DNA of 64,000 nt from Lamellibrachia satsuma (GCA_033239005.1 BSQZ01000108.1:189001-253000), one strand, 5' to 3'; shown: positions 22,445 through 33,934, counted from the first letter of the stretch. The notes: generated from the letters alone by a model not told the origin. Translations and numbers: made by a program.

Positions 22445-23960
22445 ATGTATAATACTTTGCAATAACTTAATTATCTCAAAATGGTCCAGCATAGCTACTA
22501 GTGCATTTGATGAGTTGCATATTCACATTCACTGAATACAACTTACTTGAGGCTGAGCTGTTGTAACAATTTATTTGCACTCAATGACAATGTCAATGCC
22601 ATGATGAAATAACTGTTAATCATTTATTATTATCGATCCTTCGCGCTAGTTTCTTAAGATTTTTTGGGTAACGGCACAGTATAGTCTATAGACGGAACTC
22701 CTCCGACCAGCGACAGTATATAATGTGAACGACGAACGTATTATCGACCATGCGCTAGCAGACAGCGAACTCAATACTTTTTCTCAAAAACTGTCATTGA
22801 CAAAAGTTAGCTTTATAGTTGCAGGTGATTTAAAGGCACACATATTTTTAATGACAGACAACCTTCAAATCTAAAGGAAAGTCAGCTAAAGCAAAAGGCC
22901 TACCACGTCGAACCAAACAGATTTACCACACTTTTGCGCACGCGCTGATTTGATCGAACGCCGCGCGTGTCCGACTTTTAAGTTTTAGGTTAGCATTTCA
23001 TAGAATCATACTGTTTTTTGTTCGAAAACATGATTACGTTTAAATTGACGCATGCAAACCTTCTCGAGTGCGACATTTCGAATGTGAAAAGTAGTCTCGC
23101 GTTTACCGCTAAATGAACCATGACACGTGAATTTTGCAATTTTTAGGGGGACAGTCTAAGTAACGTAACGGCTAACGCTAGTAACGGAGTAACGCTCGTC
23201 ACAAGACACAGCCACAAGAAGAATATTTAAAAATTGTCGTTGTAAAATGGGGAATGGCCAACGATGTTGATAACTTAACAATGTACACCATTTTAAATTG
23301 ATGTACAGAAGCAAATGACACAGATACTAAAGCGCGAAAATACAAACTAGGGAGGTGAGCAAAACTCCCCACAGGCACAGTACAGCGCCGCCTACGCTAC
23401 GGCTACGAAATGGCCCCATAAAAAAACAACTTGGAATAAGTGATATTACTCATAACGCAGGCGTAGTCGGTGGGCCACATGTTGGCTATCACTATGTTGC
23501 CTAATTACGTCATTGACCACTCGAGTAATAGTAATTATTATAGTCTGAGTATTCAATATACACCTATTCTATGACTCCTCCACTATTTTGCTTTCGCAAA
23601 TTTATCCACACAGTTTCTGTAGGCACTTAAAAAATAGATATCATTTTAGAACATTGGCAAGACCAGCTCAAAGGCTACTAGCCTAGAAGAGCAGAAGAGG
23701 ATGTATGTATGTATTGGTAATTGATTTAAATGAAAGGTGACATGTAAAGGAATTCAAAACTGTTTATTTTATTAATATATTTTATCAAACCAAAGATATA
23801 GCAATTTTAATACAGTAACAATTTGAAAAATTTGTGTATCTGGGATACAGCAAAAGATTATAATTTTTGTTCTTTCAATACATGTATGATTAGAATGGCA
23901 TAACTTCTTTTTGTACATACATTTTAATAATTGTTTCAGGAGTTGCAAGCACCTTAAGTA
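22445..23960. other. Intergenic DNA with a CpG-richer segment (22660-23420)
   Basis: Between 22660 and 23420 CpG is clearly more frequent than in the flanks, for example CGAACGCCGCGCGTGTCCG near 22957. No coding exon was recognised on either strand. It could be a promoter or first non-coding exon of a gene whose coding exons lie elsewhere; this is speculative. Confidence 0.3.
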
Positions 23961-23984
23961 GGGTCATAGATATACAAATCAAAT

Positions 23985-25990
23985 CAAATCAAATTTATTG
24001 TAACTCTTTACAATATATTCAAATCAAACCAAGGTAAACCCTATATGATAATGTAAAGAGAACAATAGGGGAAGAACATTATACAATGTTATACTCCCTA
24101 GTATATATTTCAATACATATATCATAGTATTAAAAAAAAATAGCGTGCAGGTGTAGAAAACGAACAAATTGTGATACACGTTATGTATTGACATCATTGT
24201 ATAATATAAATTGCTTAAGTATACATTTGTAGTTTATTATTGAATAAGAAGTAAAGTTGAGTCTTGTGTTAAAATAATTCCAAATTATAGCATCCTTAAT
24301 TCTTACAGAACGAAGTCTTATTTCTAAAGTTGCCATGGATATGTGTATTTGTGTAGATTGTCTTGTATTGTAGCTATGAACATCTTGATTAAGTTTAAAC
24401 ATATTACCAAAAATTTTTGGTAGAAGACCACTGTTGTATTTATACATAAACATTTGTATTGAGTAGACATATAGTTGTCTAAATGTTAAGATGTTTAGTA
24501 GTTTAAAGATAGGTTTTGTATGAGTTGATATATTAGCTGACACGAGCATTCTCACCGCTTTCTTTTGAACCTTTATAATACTTGAACAATATGAATCAAA
24601 TGCACCACCCCACACTTCAATACAATATGTCAAATGAGGGAATAGAAACGAGTAATATAAGGTGACCAGGCATGGTCTAGTTAAAAATCTTTTGGCTTTG
24701 TTGATAATGCCTACCCCTTTAGAGATTTTACATTTAACTTTGTTAATATGTTCAGCCCAATTAAGTTTGTTATCAATAGTAACGCCAAGAAATGTTGTAG
24801 AGGATACTTGTTTAATAGCATTATCATTAATTTAAAGTTTTGTCGGTTTGATAAGTTTTCTGTTAGAAGTTCTAAATATCATGTATTGGGTCTTATCAAT
24901 GTTTATAGATAATTTGTTAGCATTTAACCAAGCTACAAGTTTTTTTAGTTCAATATTCATTTTGTTAGCTATATCATCCAATTGATCACCCTGTATAAAT
25001 ACAGTGTCATCGGCAAATAATAAGGAGAAAAGAATATCTGAGACATTAGCAATATCATTGAAATAATATAATAGAAACAGCAGTGGCCCCAGTATGGAAC
25101 CTTGAGGCCAGAGTTGGCGTTGATTTAATCAAATTGATTAAATCATCGATTAAATCATCGATTAAACCAATATGAAAAAATCAAGATACTGATTTTTTTA
25201 GATTTTTTTTCAGATTATGTGATCACCGAGGCATGACTTTGACTGAATGGGAAGAGGGCAGAGAAGCATACCTTTATCTTTATCTGCGTGCTACTGCCAG
25301 TTGATTTAACTGTACATATTTTTTAATAAAGTTTAAATTTGTACATAACAACTTTGTTTTTCTTTAGAAAGGCTAGGAATGAAATGTTCCGCCCATTGGG
25401 TATATTATGATATTCCACATATTTATTTATTTTCAGAACTACATATTATTTCTTATAAGATTTGTCGAGAATGTTGAGAAAAATAAATAAATCGATTTTT
25501 TCGAAAAAATCCGATTTAATCGATTTTTTCGAAAAAATCATGATTTTTTTCAACCCTGCTTGAGGCACTCCACAAGTAATAGAGAGTTTAGTTGAGCTAG
25601 TGTTATTGTAATACACATATTGACTTCTATTACATAAATAACTTTTAATCCAGTCATTGGCTAAGCCACGTATACCATAACATTGAAGTTTTTGACACAG
25701 TATCTCATGGTCAACAGTATCAAATGCTTTAGATAAATCTAAGAACACCCCTAGCACAAATTGTTCGTTTTGTAGTGCTTCTGATATTTTGTCTACAATG
25801 GTCATTAGTGCCATGCTAGTGAAGTGATTTTTTCGAAAACCAAACTGATATTTGTACAGAATGTTATACTTATTAATAAAATTTATCAGCCTGTTATACA
25901 TTAGTCTTTACAATATTTTAGAGAAAGTTGGTAATATTGAAATTGGTCGGTAGTTAGAAAATATTTTTTTTCTTTAGATTTGTAGATAGA
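23985..25990 (-). mobile_element. LINE remnant interrupted by a MITE
   Basis: On the minus strand, pieces read NYRPISILPTFSKI, then YKYQFGFRKNH, VFLDLSKAFDTVDHEILCQK and SITCGVPQ. After an insertion (25109-25558) the text continues SILGPLLFLLYYFNDI, FADDTVFIQGDQ, INIDKTQYMIF, FLGVTIDNKLNW and LTYCIEVWGGA, down to a (TTTGA)n tail near 23985-24000. This is the RT and C-terminus of a non-LTR retrotransposon. Stops and frameshifts, for example near 24830 and 25900, show it is inactive. The 5' endonuclease part is missing. Confidence 0.88.
25109..25558. mobile_element. hAT-type MITE (450 bp) inside the LINE RT
   Basis: The element begins CAGAGTTG and ends CAACCCTG, imperfect terminal inverted repeats. 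It is flanked by the exact 8-bp duplication CTTGAGGC at 25101-25108 and 25559-25566. The interior near both ends is rich in AATCGATT-like runs that can pair with each other. It carries no transposase. An 8-bp duplication with CAGRGTTG ends is typical of the hAT superfamily. The insertion splits the RT codons for the PQG-SILGP motif. Confidence 0.87.
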
Positions 25991-26029
25991 TATTACCTTA
26001 GCTATTTTTAACATAGTCCAGTCATGTAT

Positions 26030-26480
26030 TATTAATAGTAACTCAGTTAATGCAATTAATAAGTCAATATTGGCTCATTAGTGTGTGAGGTCAACAGACT
26101 GACACATTTTGATAAAAGGCCATAACTTCCATGATTATGAAGATATTTGTATAATTTGTTCTGGGTTTACAAACTCATTAACCAGGGTCATAAAATATAC
26201 ATCACAAAGTCGTTTCATAACTCAGTTGATGCAATTAATAAGTCAATATTGGCTAATTAACGTGCAAAAGGTCATAACTTCCATCATTATGAAGATATTT
26301 GTATAATTTCAAGACACATTAAGTTGGGTCATAAATATGCATTACCGGGTAGTAATTTATCATTAATAGTAACTCAATTAACAAGTCAACAATGGCTAAT
26401 TAGCATGTTACAGACCAATACATTTTAATAAAAAGCCCTAACTTCCATGATTATGAAGATATTTGTATAATTTAGGTAGA
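26030..26480. repeat. Degenerate tandem repeat, three copies of about 150 bp
   Basis: Each copy carries AACTCAGTTAATGCAATTAA or a variant, then a CATAACTTCCATGATTATGA block and AGATATTTGTATAATTT. Copies start near 26040, 26218 and 26370 and differ by indels. Function unknown. Confidence 0.7.
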
Positions 26481-26649
26481 CACTGGCTGAGATCGCATAA
26501 CCAAAATCGATGGAAGAACCTAAGACTTAAGCCAGAACGTCTTGAAAGTGGCACATGCAAAACTGTCCCCACAGTTGCACCGTTGCAATATATATGCGAC
26601 GTTGCCAAATTGTACAAACAACAACAAGTTGGCTCCAGTCATCTATAGT

Positions 26650-28335
26650 TCTTTATTTTGGTTTATTTGCTAAGCCTAGAGAAAATATAAAAAATAAATA
26701 AAAACCTGAAACACTCAACAGAGTGTGTCAGTTATACAGTATCACTCAAAGTACAAACATGGAAATAAGATGGTGTGAAAACACGCTCTATGCACAATAT
26801 AATTTTACCAATACAATGTAAAGTATGTTAAGAAATATATATGATGGTTATACAAGATACACCATGATTACCTAAGAGTTATTCAAGATAAACCGTGAAT
26901 ACAATTGTATGTAATTTAACAAACACAATAAGTCTTTGCATCTAATGAATGCAATAATTACACAATCCACCATAACCATGCTCACCCAACACTATGCCAT
27001 TTCACTCACTACATGAGGCTCATTAATGCTAGTCCTATCAACTGTCAATGATACTCAGGCATAACCCCTCCTGCAACAGCATGATGAAATATGTCGTTTA
27101 GCCTTATCTGCTAAACTTATGATAGAAATTCACCTGTATCGTCTAATTAATGCATTTCACCTCAGTTTTGATGCAATTTTAATCAAAAACAGACGACCAT
27201 TAAAAGGAACTTACCGCCATCCAATCTGTCCTGTAAGTCACGAAAAATAACAGAAACAGCCAACAATACAAGACGTAAAACAAAAGGAGACCCCGGGTGC
27301 CAGGAGTAGGCATGGCTAATGACACAATTTTTGGGTACGTGGCATGAGCAGCTCAGCGGATTTTGTTGAAGTGCTTAGTTTGGGACCAAACTACTTACCA
27401 CTCGCACAACAAAAATCAAAAGTACAATAAGTGCTATTTGTCACAATGGTCCGAAAATGTGAATTAAAAACATGTTTTTTGAAACTTTTGGTGATTTTGA
27501 TTAATGTATGCTGGTGTGCAAACAATCAACGAATGTGACGAGACTTTATTATCTGTGCACTCAAAAATTATTTAACTATGCACAGGGAAGAGGATTATTT
27601 ACATCACTTCACACATTAATGAGAAATTAATAAAAAAATCTTATTTGTCAAAACAATGTGGGTTAGTTGAGCAGCGGATAAAGATTGAAGAGGAATGTTC
27701 TTTACCCCAAAATACATCAAGGAATTAATTTTTCCAAACAAATTGGGACATCGAATTGCTACAAGGCAACATATTAGCAGTTAATTACACTGGTTGCGAT
27801 TGGTCTATAAGTCTGTATTAATTGTGTCGACTTATTAATTATGCGTGTAGACTTGTCAGAGATGTGTTGTACCCATTGGGTAGACGTGTTGGCTGAGTTG
27901 TTATTAAATTTTAGTACAAGGCCTACGTAAATTGTACAAATAAAGCGTTTACCCAACTTATGCTACATTGTGGCTCAACTTACCCTACACAAAGTGTTAG
28001 CTGAGCCAGAATACCAACCCTATTTGAACTGGCTACATATAATTATCTATGCATACTAGATATATTATTATCTTGGTATAAAATTATCTACTAATAATAG
28101 TTTATGTGAATAAAAACAATTTTGACATATAAATATGACTGTACCCTAGACATCAAAAAGAATGAAAAATGGCTCAACTAACACTGCCTTTCTCTAATGT
28201 GTCGGTTGTGTTCTGGTCATAAATGACCTGCATAAAAATATAACAGCAATTTTTTCATTTGCAGAATTTCATGACGATGATGGATATTACTGAAAACTGA
28301 TCACTGAAGTCGTGCAAACATCACTGAAAGACAAC
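26650..28335. other. Intergenic DNA upstream of the transportin-like gene
   Basis: No coding region is supported. A pyrimidine tract ending TTTCATTTGCAG at about 28263 looks like a splice acceptor, so the following gene may have a 5' untranslated exon upstream. An in-frame TGA at 28291 precedes the start codon. Confidence 0.4.
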
Positions 28336-30807
28336 ATGATGCAAACCGCAGGATTTGGTGACCAAAACGATGCAAAAATCAACAGAAACAACAAAGTTAA
28401 TTTTCTCATGCCCACAACTCCAGAGTGTGGTGATCACCTGAGGCAGATTCGGAAACTCGACAAGACAGAGAGCGAGACTGCAGAGAATGAAAAGACAAAG
28501 AGCGAGACAACAGAGAGCGTGAGCCAAGAAGTGTCAAATACGATCAGTTTAGATCAGCTTGCAGTCGTATTAGAAAGCAATGATGAGGACGATGTGCGGC
28601 AGACACTCCAGCAGCTTGCGAGCCGCAAGGAGCCACTAGGTGGGATCGCAGCGAGTTCCGTCATTCCACAATGCCTTGAGCGGCTAGACCATCAAGACAT
28701 CGCTGTGCGAGCGAGTGCAATGCAGGTCATCACACAACAGTTGAACAGTCTGTCGATCGTAACTCACATCGAAACATTGTGCAAGCAGCTTGCACTGTCC
28801 ACTCTTCTTAATCTGAAATGCGGCCATGAGAACCAGTCGGACTTCGTGTCACTGCACACCAACATCTGTTCAGTTATATGTGATCTGCAGGCAAAATACC
28901 CAGACAAACTGATGCTACACTTCCGTCCAATATCACAATACCTGCTTGAGGCAACCAAGCAGAAGAATGATGCGATTGCAACAGCTGCGTGCAACTACTG
29001 GGCAAAGCTACAGTTGCCACCAGTTCCCATTAAGCCTACCAATCTGATGGAAAAGTGGATCCCTGCAGTGATGTCCAAACTACCAAGGCTGATTCCAGCC
29101 TTCATCAACTGCATGGTATACAAGAAGGAGCACATCACCAACTTGGAGGCGTTAACGAGCAGTAAGACCGGCGTCGTTGGCAAAAGGAGTTCGCCGGAGG
29201 AGATGGAGGCGTGCACAAACCTGCGTAACTTTGCTGCGCTCGGATTTGAGAACATCTGCCGGCTCTTCCAGAAGGAGGTGATTCCGATGTTTCGCACACA
29301 GCTCAAGAAGTGGCTCTTCAGCGAAAACTGGCTCAAGGTCGAAGCAATGGTCCTGGCGATTGCTGCATTCACAGAGGCACTTGGTACACCAAGTGACATG
29401 CAGGACATGTACAGCATGCTCATACCTCGCCTGCTTGATCTGTACTCGCATGGGAAGCCACTTGTGCGATCCATCACTTGCTTTGCAATGCAGCATTTCA
29501 TCAACATGCCAATGAAGCAAGTGAAGGACCCGTACCCCAAGATGTTGCGCTGCACGCTAAACCTACTGCGCGACAACTACTGCGAGGTCCAGGAGATGGC
29601 GCTGCAGTCACTGGCGTTGTTGCTGAAGCATCCACAGCGGGACATTGCTCCGTACGGGAAGAAGATCACCGAGGTGCTGATTAAGACCAATTCGTACATT
29701 CATGGCCAACTCAGGATCCTGTACTATGAATGCATCGCGCATGTCTTCGGGCGTGTCGGTGTGCTCTTGGATACATCACTGGCGATGAAGCTGGCCGAGT
29801 CTTTGATCAGTAACTGGGAGTCACTGAAGTGTAAGAGTGACACGCTCGAGGACACAGTGGACATGATGCAGCTGTGTCAGCCGCTGTGCGTCGTTGCAAA
29901 GTTCTCACCTGCGTTTGGAGGCAACAACGACATAATTCTAGAGAAGGTGGCGGCATACATGCAGCAGGTGGCCAAACTGGGGACTAACGGTTATCGCGAG
30001 GCGAAGAGCGACATGGTCACAGGACAGATGGTCGGCTATCTTGACCTGACGAGTGCAATGTTCGAGGGACAGCGTGACCAACTGACAGATGCCATTGTCA
30101 AGCACAACATGATACAACACACACTGGACATCCTCAGCAGCAGCAAGTTCGACGAGTCAGTTCAACAGAGTGCACTCGCACTGCTCGGTCACATGTGTAT
30201 CAACTGCTACAGTGCCATGGAAGACAAAATTGACAGCATCATCACAATCCTTATGCGACACGTTGAAAATGTCAACTGCTCGATAGCCATCATGAATAAC
30301 ACGTTGTGGACGCTGTCGTTTGTCATCAATAACTGTGACGTGGAGAAAGGCAAAGAGCTGCAGCGTCTGACTGACAACATACTCTTGCTGTTCATGAACA
30401 CAAACGGTGACGAAGGCGTCATCATCAACGCAGCCAATGCACTAATGAATATCGCTCGTAGGTGGCCCGAAGATATGCTCAAGGTGGTAGTGCGTGACGA
30501 TGTCTTCGTGCACCTCTGTGTGTTGCTGCAGAACGATTTCCCTGGACGCTATGAGAAGGCAAACATCTTCTACTGCCTATGCGAAGTCCTCACGCCGAAT
30601 GTGCGCAAGATCCCACGTATCGGTTGGATGTACTTCTGTATTGCGGCGGCCTTCCTAGATGACAGAAGTGCCAACCTGAACCATGCACTCAAGGTGTTGT
30701 TGCGCAACGTGCGTGGTTCGCTGGGTGATAGCGGCTGGAAGAAACTCAGCGAGGAACTCGGAAGTCAGTGTTCTTCAATACTGCGCAGGCGCTACCGGCT
30801 CTATTGA
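28336..30807 (+). CDS. Divergent intronless transportin (karyopherin beta-2)-like protein
   Basis: One open frame; the first in-frame ATG is at 28336 (A at -3), giving 823 residues. From about residue 110 it follows transportin-1 HEAT repeats to the C-terminus: LVRSITCFAMQHFIN (TNPO1 LVRSITCWTLSRYAH), VQEMALQSLALL, DESVQQSALALLGHMC, NNTLWTLSF, and LGDSGWKKLSEEL near the end. Transportin carries PY-NLS cargo into the nucleus and releases it with RanGTP. Two tryptophans that align with cargo-site tryptophans of TNPO1 are present (codons at 29815 and 30307). The N-terminal arch, about 180 residues that help bind Ran, is replaced by an unrelated charged segment, and the acidic HEAT-8 loop is replaced by a short stretch containing SSKTGVVGKRSSPEEME. 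Animal transportin genes have many introns, so this is probably an old retrocopy kept under selection. Confidence 0.85.
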   Translation: MMQTAGFGDQNDAKINRNNKVNFLMPTTPECGDHLRQIRKLDKTESETAENEKTKSETTESVSQEVSNTISLDQLAVVLESNDEDDVRQTLQQLASRKEPLGGIAASSVIPQCLERLDHQDIAVRASAMQVITQQLNSLSIVTHIETLCKQLALSTLLNLKCGHENQSDFVSLHTNICSVICDLQAKYPDKLMLHFRPISQYLLEATKQKNDAIATAACNYWAKLQLPPVPIKPTNLMEKWIPAVMSKLPRLIPAFINCMVYKKEHITNLEALTSSKTGVVGKRSSPEEMEACTNLRNFAALGFENICRLFQKEVIPMFRTQLKKWLFSENWLKVEAMVLAIAAFTEALGTPSDMQDMYSMLIPRLLDLYSHGKPLVRSITCFAMQHFINMPMKQVKDPYPKMLRCTLNLLRDNYCEVQEMALQSLALLLKHPQRDIAPYGKKITEVLIKTNSYIHGQLRILYYECIAHVFGRVGVLLDTSLAMKLAESLISNWESLKCKSDTLEDTVDMMQLCQPLCVVAKFSPAFGGNNDIILEKVAAYMQQVAKLGTNGYREAKSDMVTGQMVGYLDLTSAMFEGQRDQLTDAIVKHNMIQHTLDILSSSKFDESVQQSALALLGHMCINCYSAMEDKIDSIITILMRHVENVNCSIAIMNNTLWTLSFVINNCDVEKGKELQRLTDNILLLFMNTNGDEGVIINAANALMNIARRWPEDMLKVVVRDDVFVHLCVLLQNDFPGRYEKANIFYCLCEVLTPNVRKIPRIGWMYFCIAAAFLDDRSANLNHALKVLLRNVRGSLGDSGWKKLSEELGSQCSSILRRRYRLY

Positions 30808-31244
30808 TTGCCCATAGTAATTTTTGTGACATTATATATATACTATTTGTACATGCTATATGTCATTTATACTACATGGGAAACCAATTGTATGATACAG
30901 GCATATTACGTTCTCATGCTGTTACCCAGTGTCAGTGTCTCGCATCGCTAGAACCATTTGATGGAACTATGGACTATTGCAAATTTGCAGCTGATGGAAT
31001 TATTTTCTTTGCAAGTGGTACTAGTATGACAGTATGTAATGCCTGTGAGTCACTTATATGCAAGTGTGGTAGGACTGTCGGCCAACATACTGCCCAGCCA
31101 AATTCAATGTACATGTTGCTTCATTGAAAACAGCTTGTCGCATCCATATATTGTTTGCCATGGACAGGAGCGTTGGATGATTGAAAGGTCAACAGCCATA
31201 CAAAACTGATGCCTCGTAGTGATATGTCGGCCTTGATGTCTTCC

Positions 31245-31250
31245 AATAAA
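31245..31250 (+). terminator. Candidate poly(A) signal of the transportin-like gene
   Basis: AATAAA in the context CTTCCAATAAATGTTATG, about 440 bases after the stop codon; plausible 3' end, unconfirmed. Confidence 0.4.
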
Positions 31251-31861
31251 TGTTATGTTGTAATTTCAACACATCAGCTTGGTCAGTAAAAGATTCAGCA
31301 TATCTACAGCTTTATTTTTTGACGACCACATTATATTATCATGAACGATATGATGATTAAAGTCCTAACTTTGGCCCAGTAGTTACATTGCTTGGTTACT
31401 GATAATGCATGGCATCTTGACATCCTGTGTGAAACCCTCTTCTTACTCCCAGAAGCTTTCCAAATATGTTGGATCAATGCCAACATTTATAAATATATGA
31501 TGCCATCTTTCAGATAAATGCGAACATCACTATAGACAATGCCACTGTAAGCGTAGCCTTGATAGGATTGTTTAGTTGGTAAGCTATAGTCAGCACATGC
31601 AGAATTATTTATATTAAGTACCTGGTAATTAACTACCTCCAGCATGACTGCAAAGTCATTAGCTATAATAATTTGATTTTAAATAATTAATAGGTTAATT
31701 ATCTTTCCGTACACTGAGACCTTGTCAGTATGCTGGGAATTTTTGTAAATTAATAGCGGATGCAACAGCAGCATTTGCTAGTCACAAGAATTTGTAAAAA
31801 AAATATTTTTTTCAACCATATTGTGACTTGGGGTTAGTTACATCATATCAATTCCAAAATA

Positions 31862-31926
31862 CCAATTCCCATTCTAATTATCAATTCCCATTCTAATTAT
31901 CAATTCCCATTCTAATTATCAATTCC
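31862..31926. repeat. 19-bp tandem repeat, about 3.4 copies
   Basis: Nearly perfect copies of ATTCTAATTATCAATTCCC in a row. Confidence 0.9.
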
Positions 31927-32429
31927 ATATTAAAATAAAAGTCTATGAACAGAGCAAACACAGACATACGCAACACCCAAAATAACATCTGTTTAAGAGC
32001 AGCTTTAGTTATGTTCTGCATGTTCTGATACATAATGGCAAACAAATATGATGTACACAACATATTATATTTTATTTACTATTTGTAACAAATAACTTCA
32101 GTTAAAAAATAATGTTTACGTAAGAATTCATAATGAGATTTATTGAAAAATTTGGTTATGGATGAAAATACAAAAAGTGGTAAAAATTACGATGGGGTTT
32201 GATGGGGTTGTAAAAGCCACTAGCAACATGGGCTGGCATGCAACCAGCCCGAATGCATAGGTACTGGCTGCCAGGCTGGTGTTAGCTTGCTGCCCTAGTT
32301 TGGTTCGTGATTCATAGTTTTTACATCCAGGGTTGTACACTGTGTGGTATGTAATTATGTATACTGGAAGGGCTACAACTTGGTCATGGTTGGGTGGCTT
32401 CAAGCAACTCAGCAATACTGCAGTGGCCA

Positions 32430-32700
32430 TATTCACACCAGAACATGACAATACTGGGGGTGTATCCACATACACGAACACAGTTATACTGTGGGGGCCG
32501 TATCCACACTAGAACACAGTAATACTCTTGGGACTGGAAGACAGCAATACTGCAGGGGCCGTATCCACACTAGAACATGGCAACATTGGGGGCTGTATCC
32601 ACACATGAACACAGCCACACTGTGGGGGCCGTATCCACACTACAACACAGCAATACTATGTAGATTGGAAGATAGCCACACTGTGGGGGCCATATCCACT
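32430..32700. repeat. Minisatellite of about 36 bp, about seven copies
   Basis: Degenerate units with the core GGGGGCCGTATCCACACTAG followed by AACACAGCAATACTGT. A 98-codon frame at 32491-32787 runs through it and is not supported as a gene. Confidence 0.8.
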
Positions 32701-33032
32701 TATATTTCCCACTTAAAGTCAATAAACAAATCTTCCATGCATTGTATGAATAAATTTCAGCTGAAACTGAAGCTCGGATTCCATTAATCCAAAAGAGCAG
32801 TACTTCAGAATGTTGTCCTGTAATGACCTATGTAAGAAAAGAAATTGTTTATGAACATCGAACCCTTATCCTCCATATAAAGACAGCCTACTTGCTGGAT
32901 TAGCAGTTTTTTGATTGGTTGATAAAAGCAACACTCGAGGTCAAGGTGGGCTGAAGTAAGCATTGACCACTGACTTCCCAGGATGGGCAGGAACTTGACA
33001 GGTGTTTGTGTTTGTTTAAGTTATCAGATAAA

Positions 33033-33068
33033 ATCACTCTGATAAAACTATAGTTTTATCAGAGTGAT
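33033..33068. promoter_or_regulatory. Perfect 36-bp palindrome upstream of EPDR gene 1
   Basis: The half ATCACTCTGATAAAACTA is followed at once by its exact reverse complement, with no spacer. It ends 31 bases before the TATA-like box and 125 bases before the ATG. It could be a regulatory site or a cruciform-forming sequence; no binding protein can be named. A chance perfect 18-bp arm is unlikely. Confidence 0.6.
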
Positions 33069-33098
33069 GCGGATTAGTCATCATCCTCAGCTGACGGG

Positions 33099-33106
33099 TA
33101 TATATT
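33099..33106 (+). promoter_or_regulatory. TATA-like box of EPDR gene 1
   Basis: TATATATT in GGGTATATATTGGG, 87 bases before the ATG, consistent with a transcription start near 33130 and a short leader. Confidence 0.5.
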
Positions 33107-33192
33107 GGGCATGGATTGAACGAAGTGGCAGACCTATGTACAGCAGTAACAGCGGTGACATCTTGTGACACTTCTCAATTGTCATATCGACC

Positions 33193-33888
33193 ATGGCAGC
33201 CATGTTGTTATTGGTGCTAGTTGTTGTGTCGGTGAACGTTGCTGCGTCTGTTGAGCCGTGCTGTTATCCCGAGAAGGGAGAAGGCTTTGTACATTTCCTG
33301 GCAGAGATCAGCTCATCAAAGGTTGCTGCTGTCGCAAACTTCTCTGTCGATTACACTGCTCTCCAAGTGGCGGTGTCTGAGCGTGTGTACGTGAACGGTG
33401 CAATCAAAGACTATAAATTGACCCAAGACTACAAGGAGAAGAAAAGCTACATCATTTACAAATTTTTCGGTAAGCGAAAGTGCTTTGTTCAGACGATGTT
33501 CAAAGCTCTCACCCCGCGCTGCAGTCTCAGAAACGCTACCTACCTGGGCAGTAGCTACTACGGGGTAGGGGCATCCGCCCTCAAGACAAACACTTGGGGG
33601 TTTAATTTGACGAGAGGAGACCTAACAGCTGCTGGTGTAGCGGTGATCACACAGAACAACTGTATTCCCGTCAGTGAATTAATGAGGGGAACACGTCGCA
33701 ACAAACCATTCACTGAGGTTTTGGGGTTCTACAATTACACCTTGGGCATCAAGGACCCCGCAGTTTTTGTCCCACCGAAGATTTGTAGCAAGATGACGTC
33801 TACGAGAGCGCTCAAGATCCAATTGCCTGTGACAATGCAACGCGTCCTTGACTTTGTCACCATGCCAAGCGAGGAATTTAGGTGCTAA
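33193..33888 (+). CDS. Ependymin-related secreted protein (EPDR copy 1)
   Basis: 231 residues in one exon. Residues 1-20 are a signal peptide (MAAMLLLVLVVVSVNVAASV). The mature part starts with EPCCYPEKGEGF and carries the family's Cys pattern (CC, PRCSLRN, NNCIPV, KICSK), the block SSYYGVGASAL and N-glycosylation sites (NFS, NAT, NLT, NYT). Ependymin-family proteins are secreted, disulfide-linked glycoproteins with a lipid- or ligand-binding fold; the exact role here is unknown. This is the most diverged of the four intact copies and lacks the C-terminal tail (about 25 residues, ending ASDLKL) found in the others. ATG at 33193 fits the signal peptide and has a good context (ACCATGG). A poly(A) signal follows at 33935. 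Confidence 0.9.
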   Translation: MAAMLLLVLVVVSVNVAASVEPCCYPEKGEGFVHFLAEISSSKVAAVANFSVDYTALQVAVSERVYVNGAIKDYKLTQDYKEKKSYIIYKFFGKRKCFVQTMFKALTPRCSLRNATYLGSSYYGVGASALKTNTWGFNLTRGDLTAAGVAVITQNNCIPVSELMRGTRRNKPFTEVLGFYNYTLGIKDPAVFVPPKICSKMTSTRALKIQLPVTMQRVLDFVTMPSEEFRC

Positions 33889-33934
33889 ATGTGGCAGAAC
33901 TACATAACAGAAATCTACTGTCAGAGGCTGGTGA

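Larger units (their letters stand above)
30808..32430. other. 3' UTR of the transportin-like gene and AT-rich intergenic DNA
   Basis: AATAAA at 31245-31250 may end the transcript. A 19-bp tandem repeat is at 31862-31926. An ORF of 119 codons at 30768-31127 overlaps the stop codon in another frame and has no recognisable similarity; I do not support it. Confidence 0.45.

Noticed and set aside
28312..28335. GTG at 28312 as start of the transportin-like gene
   Set aside because: The first in-frame ATG in good context is at 28336, with an in-frame TGA at 28291 upstream.
30768..31127. 119-codon frame overlapping the stop of the transportin-like gene
   Set aside because: Overlaps in another frame, no recognisable similarity or conserved start; probably 3' UTR.
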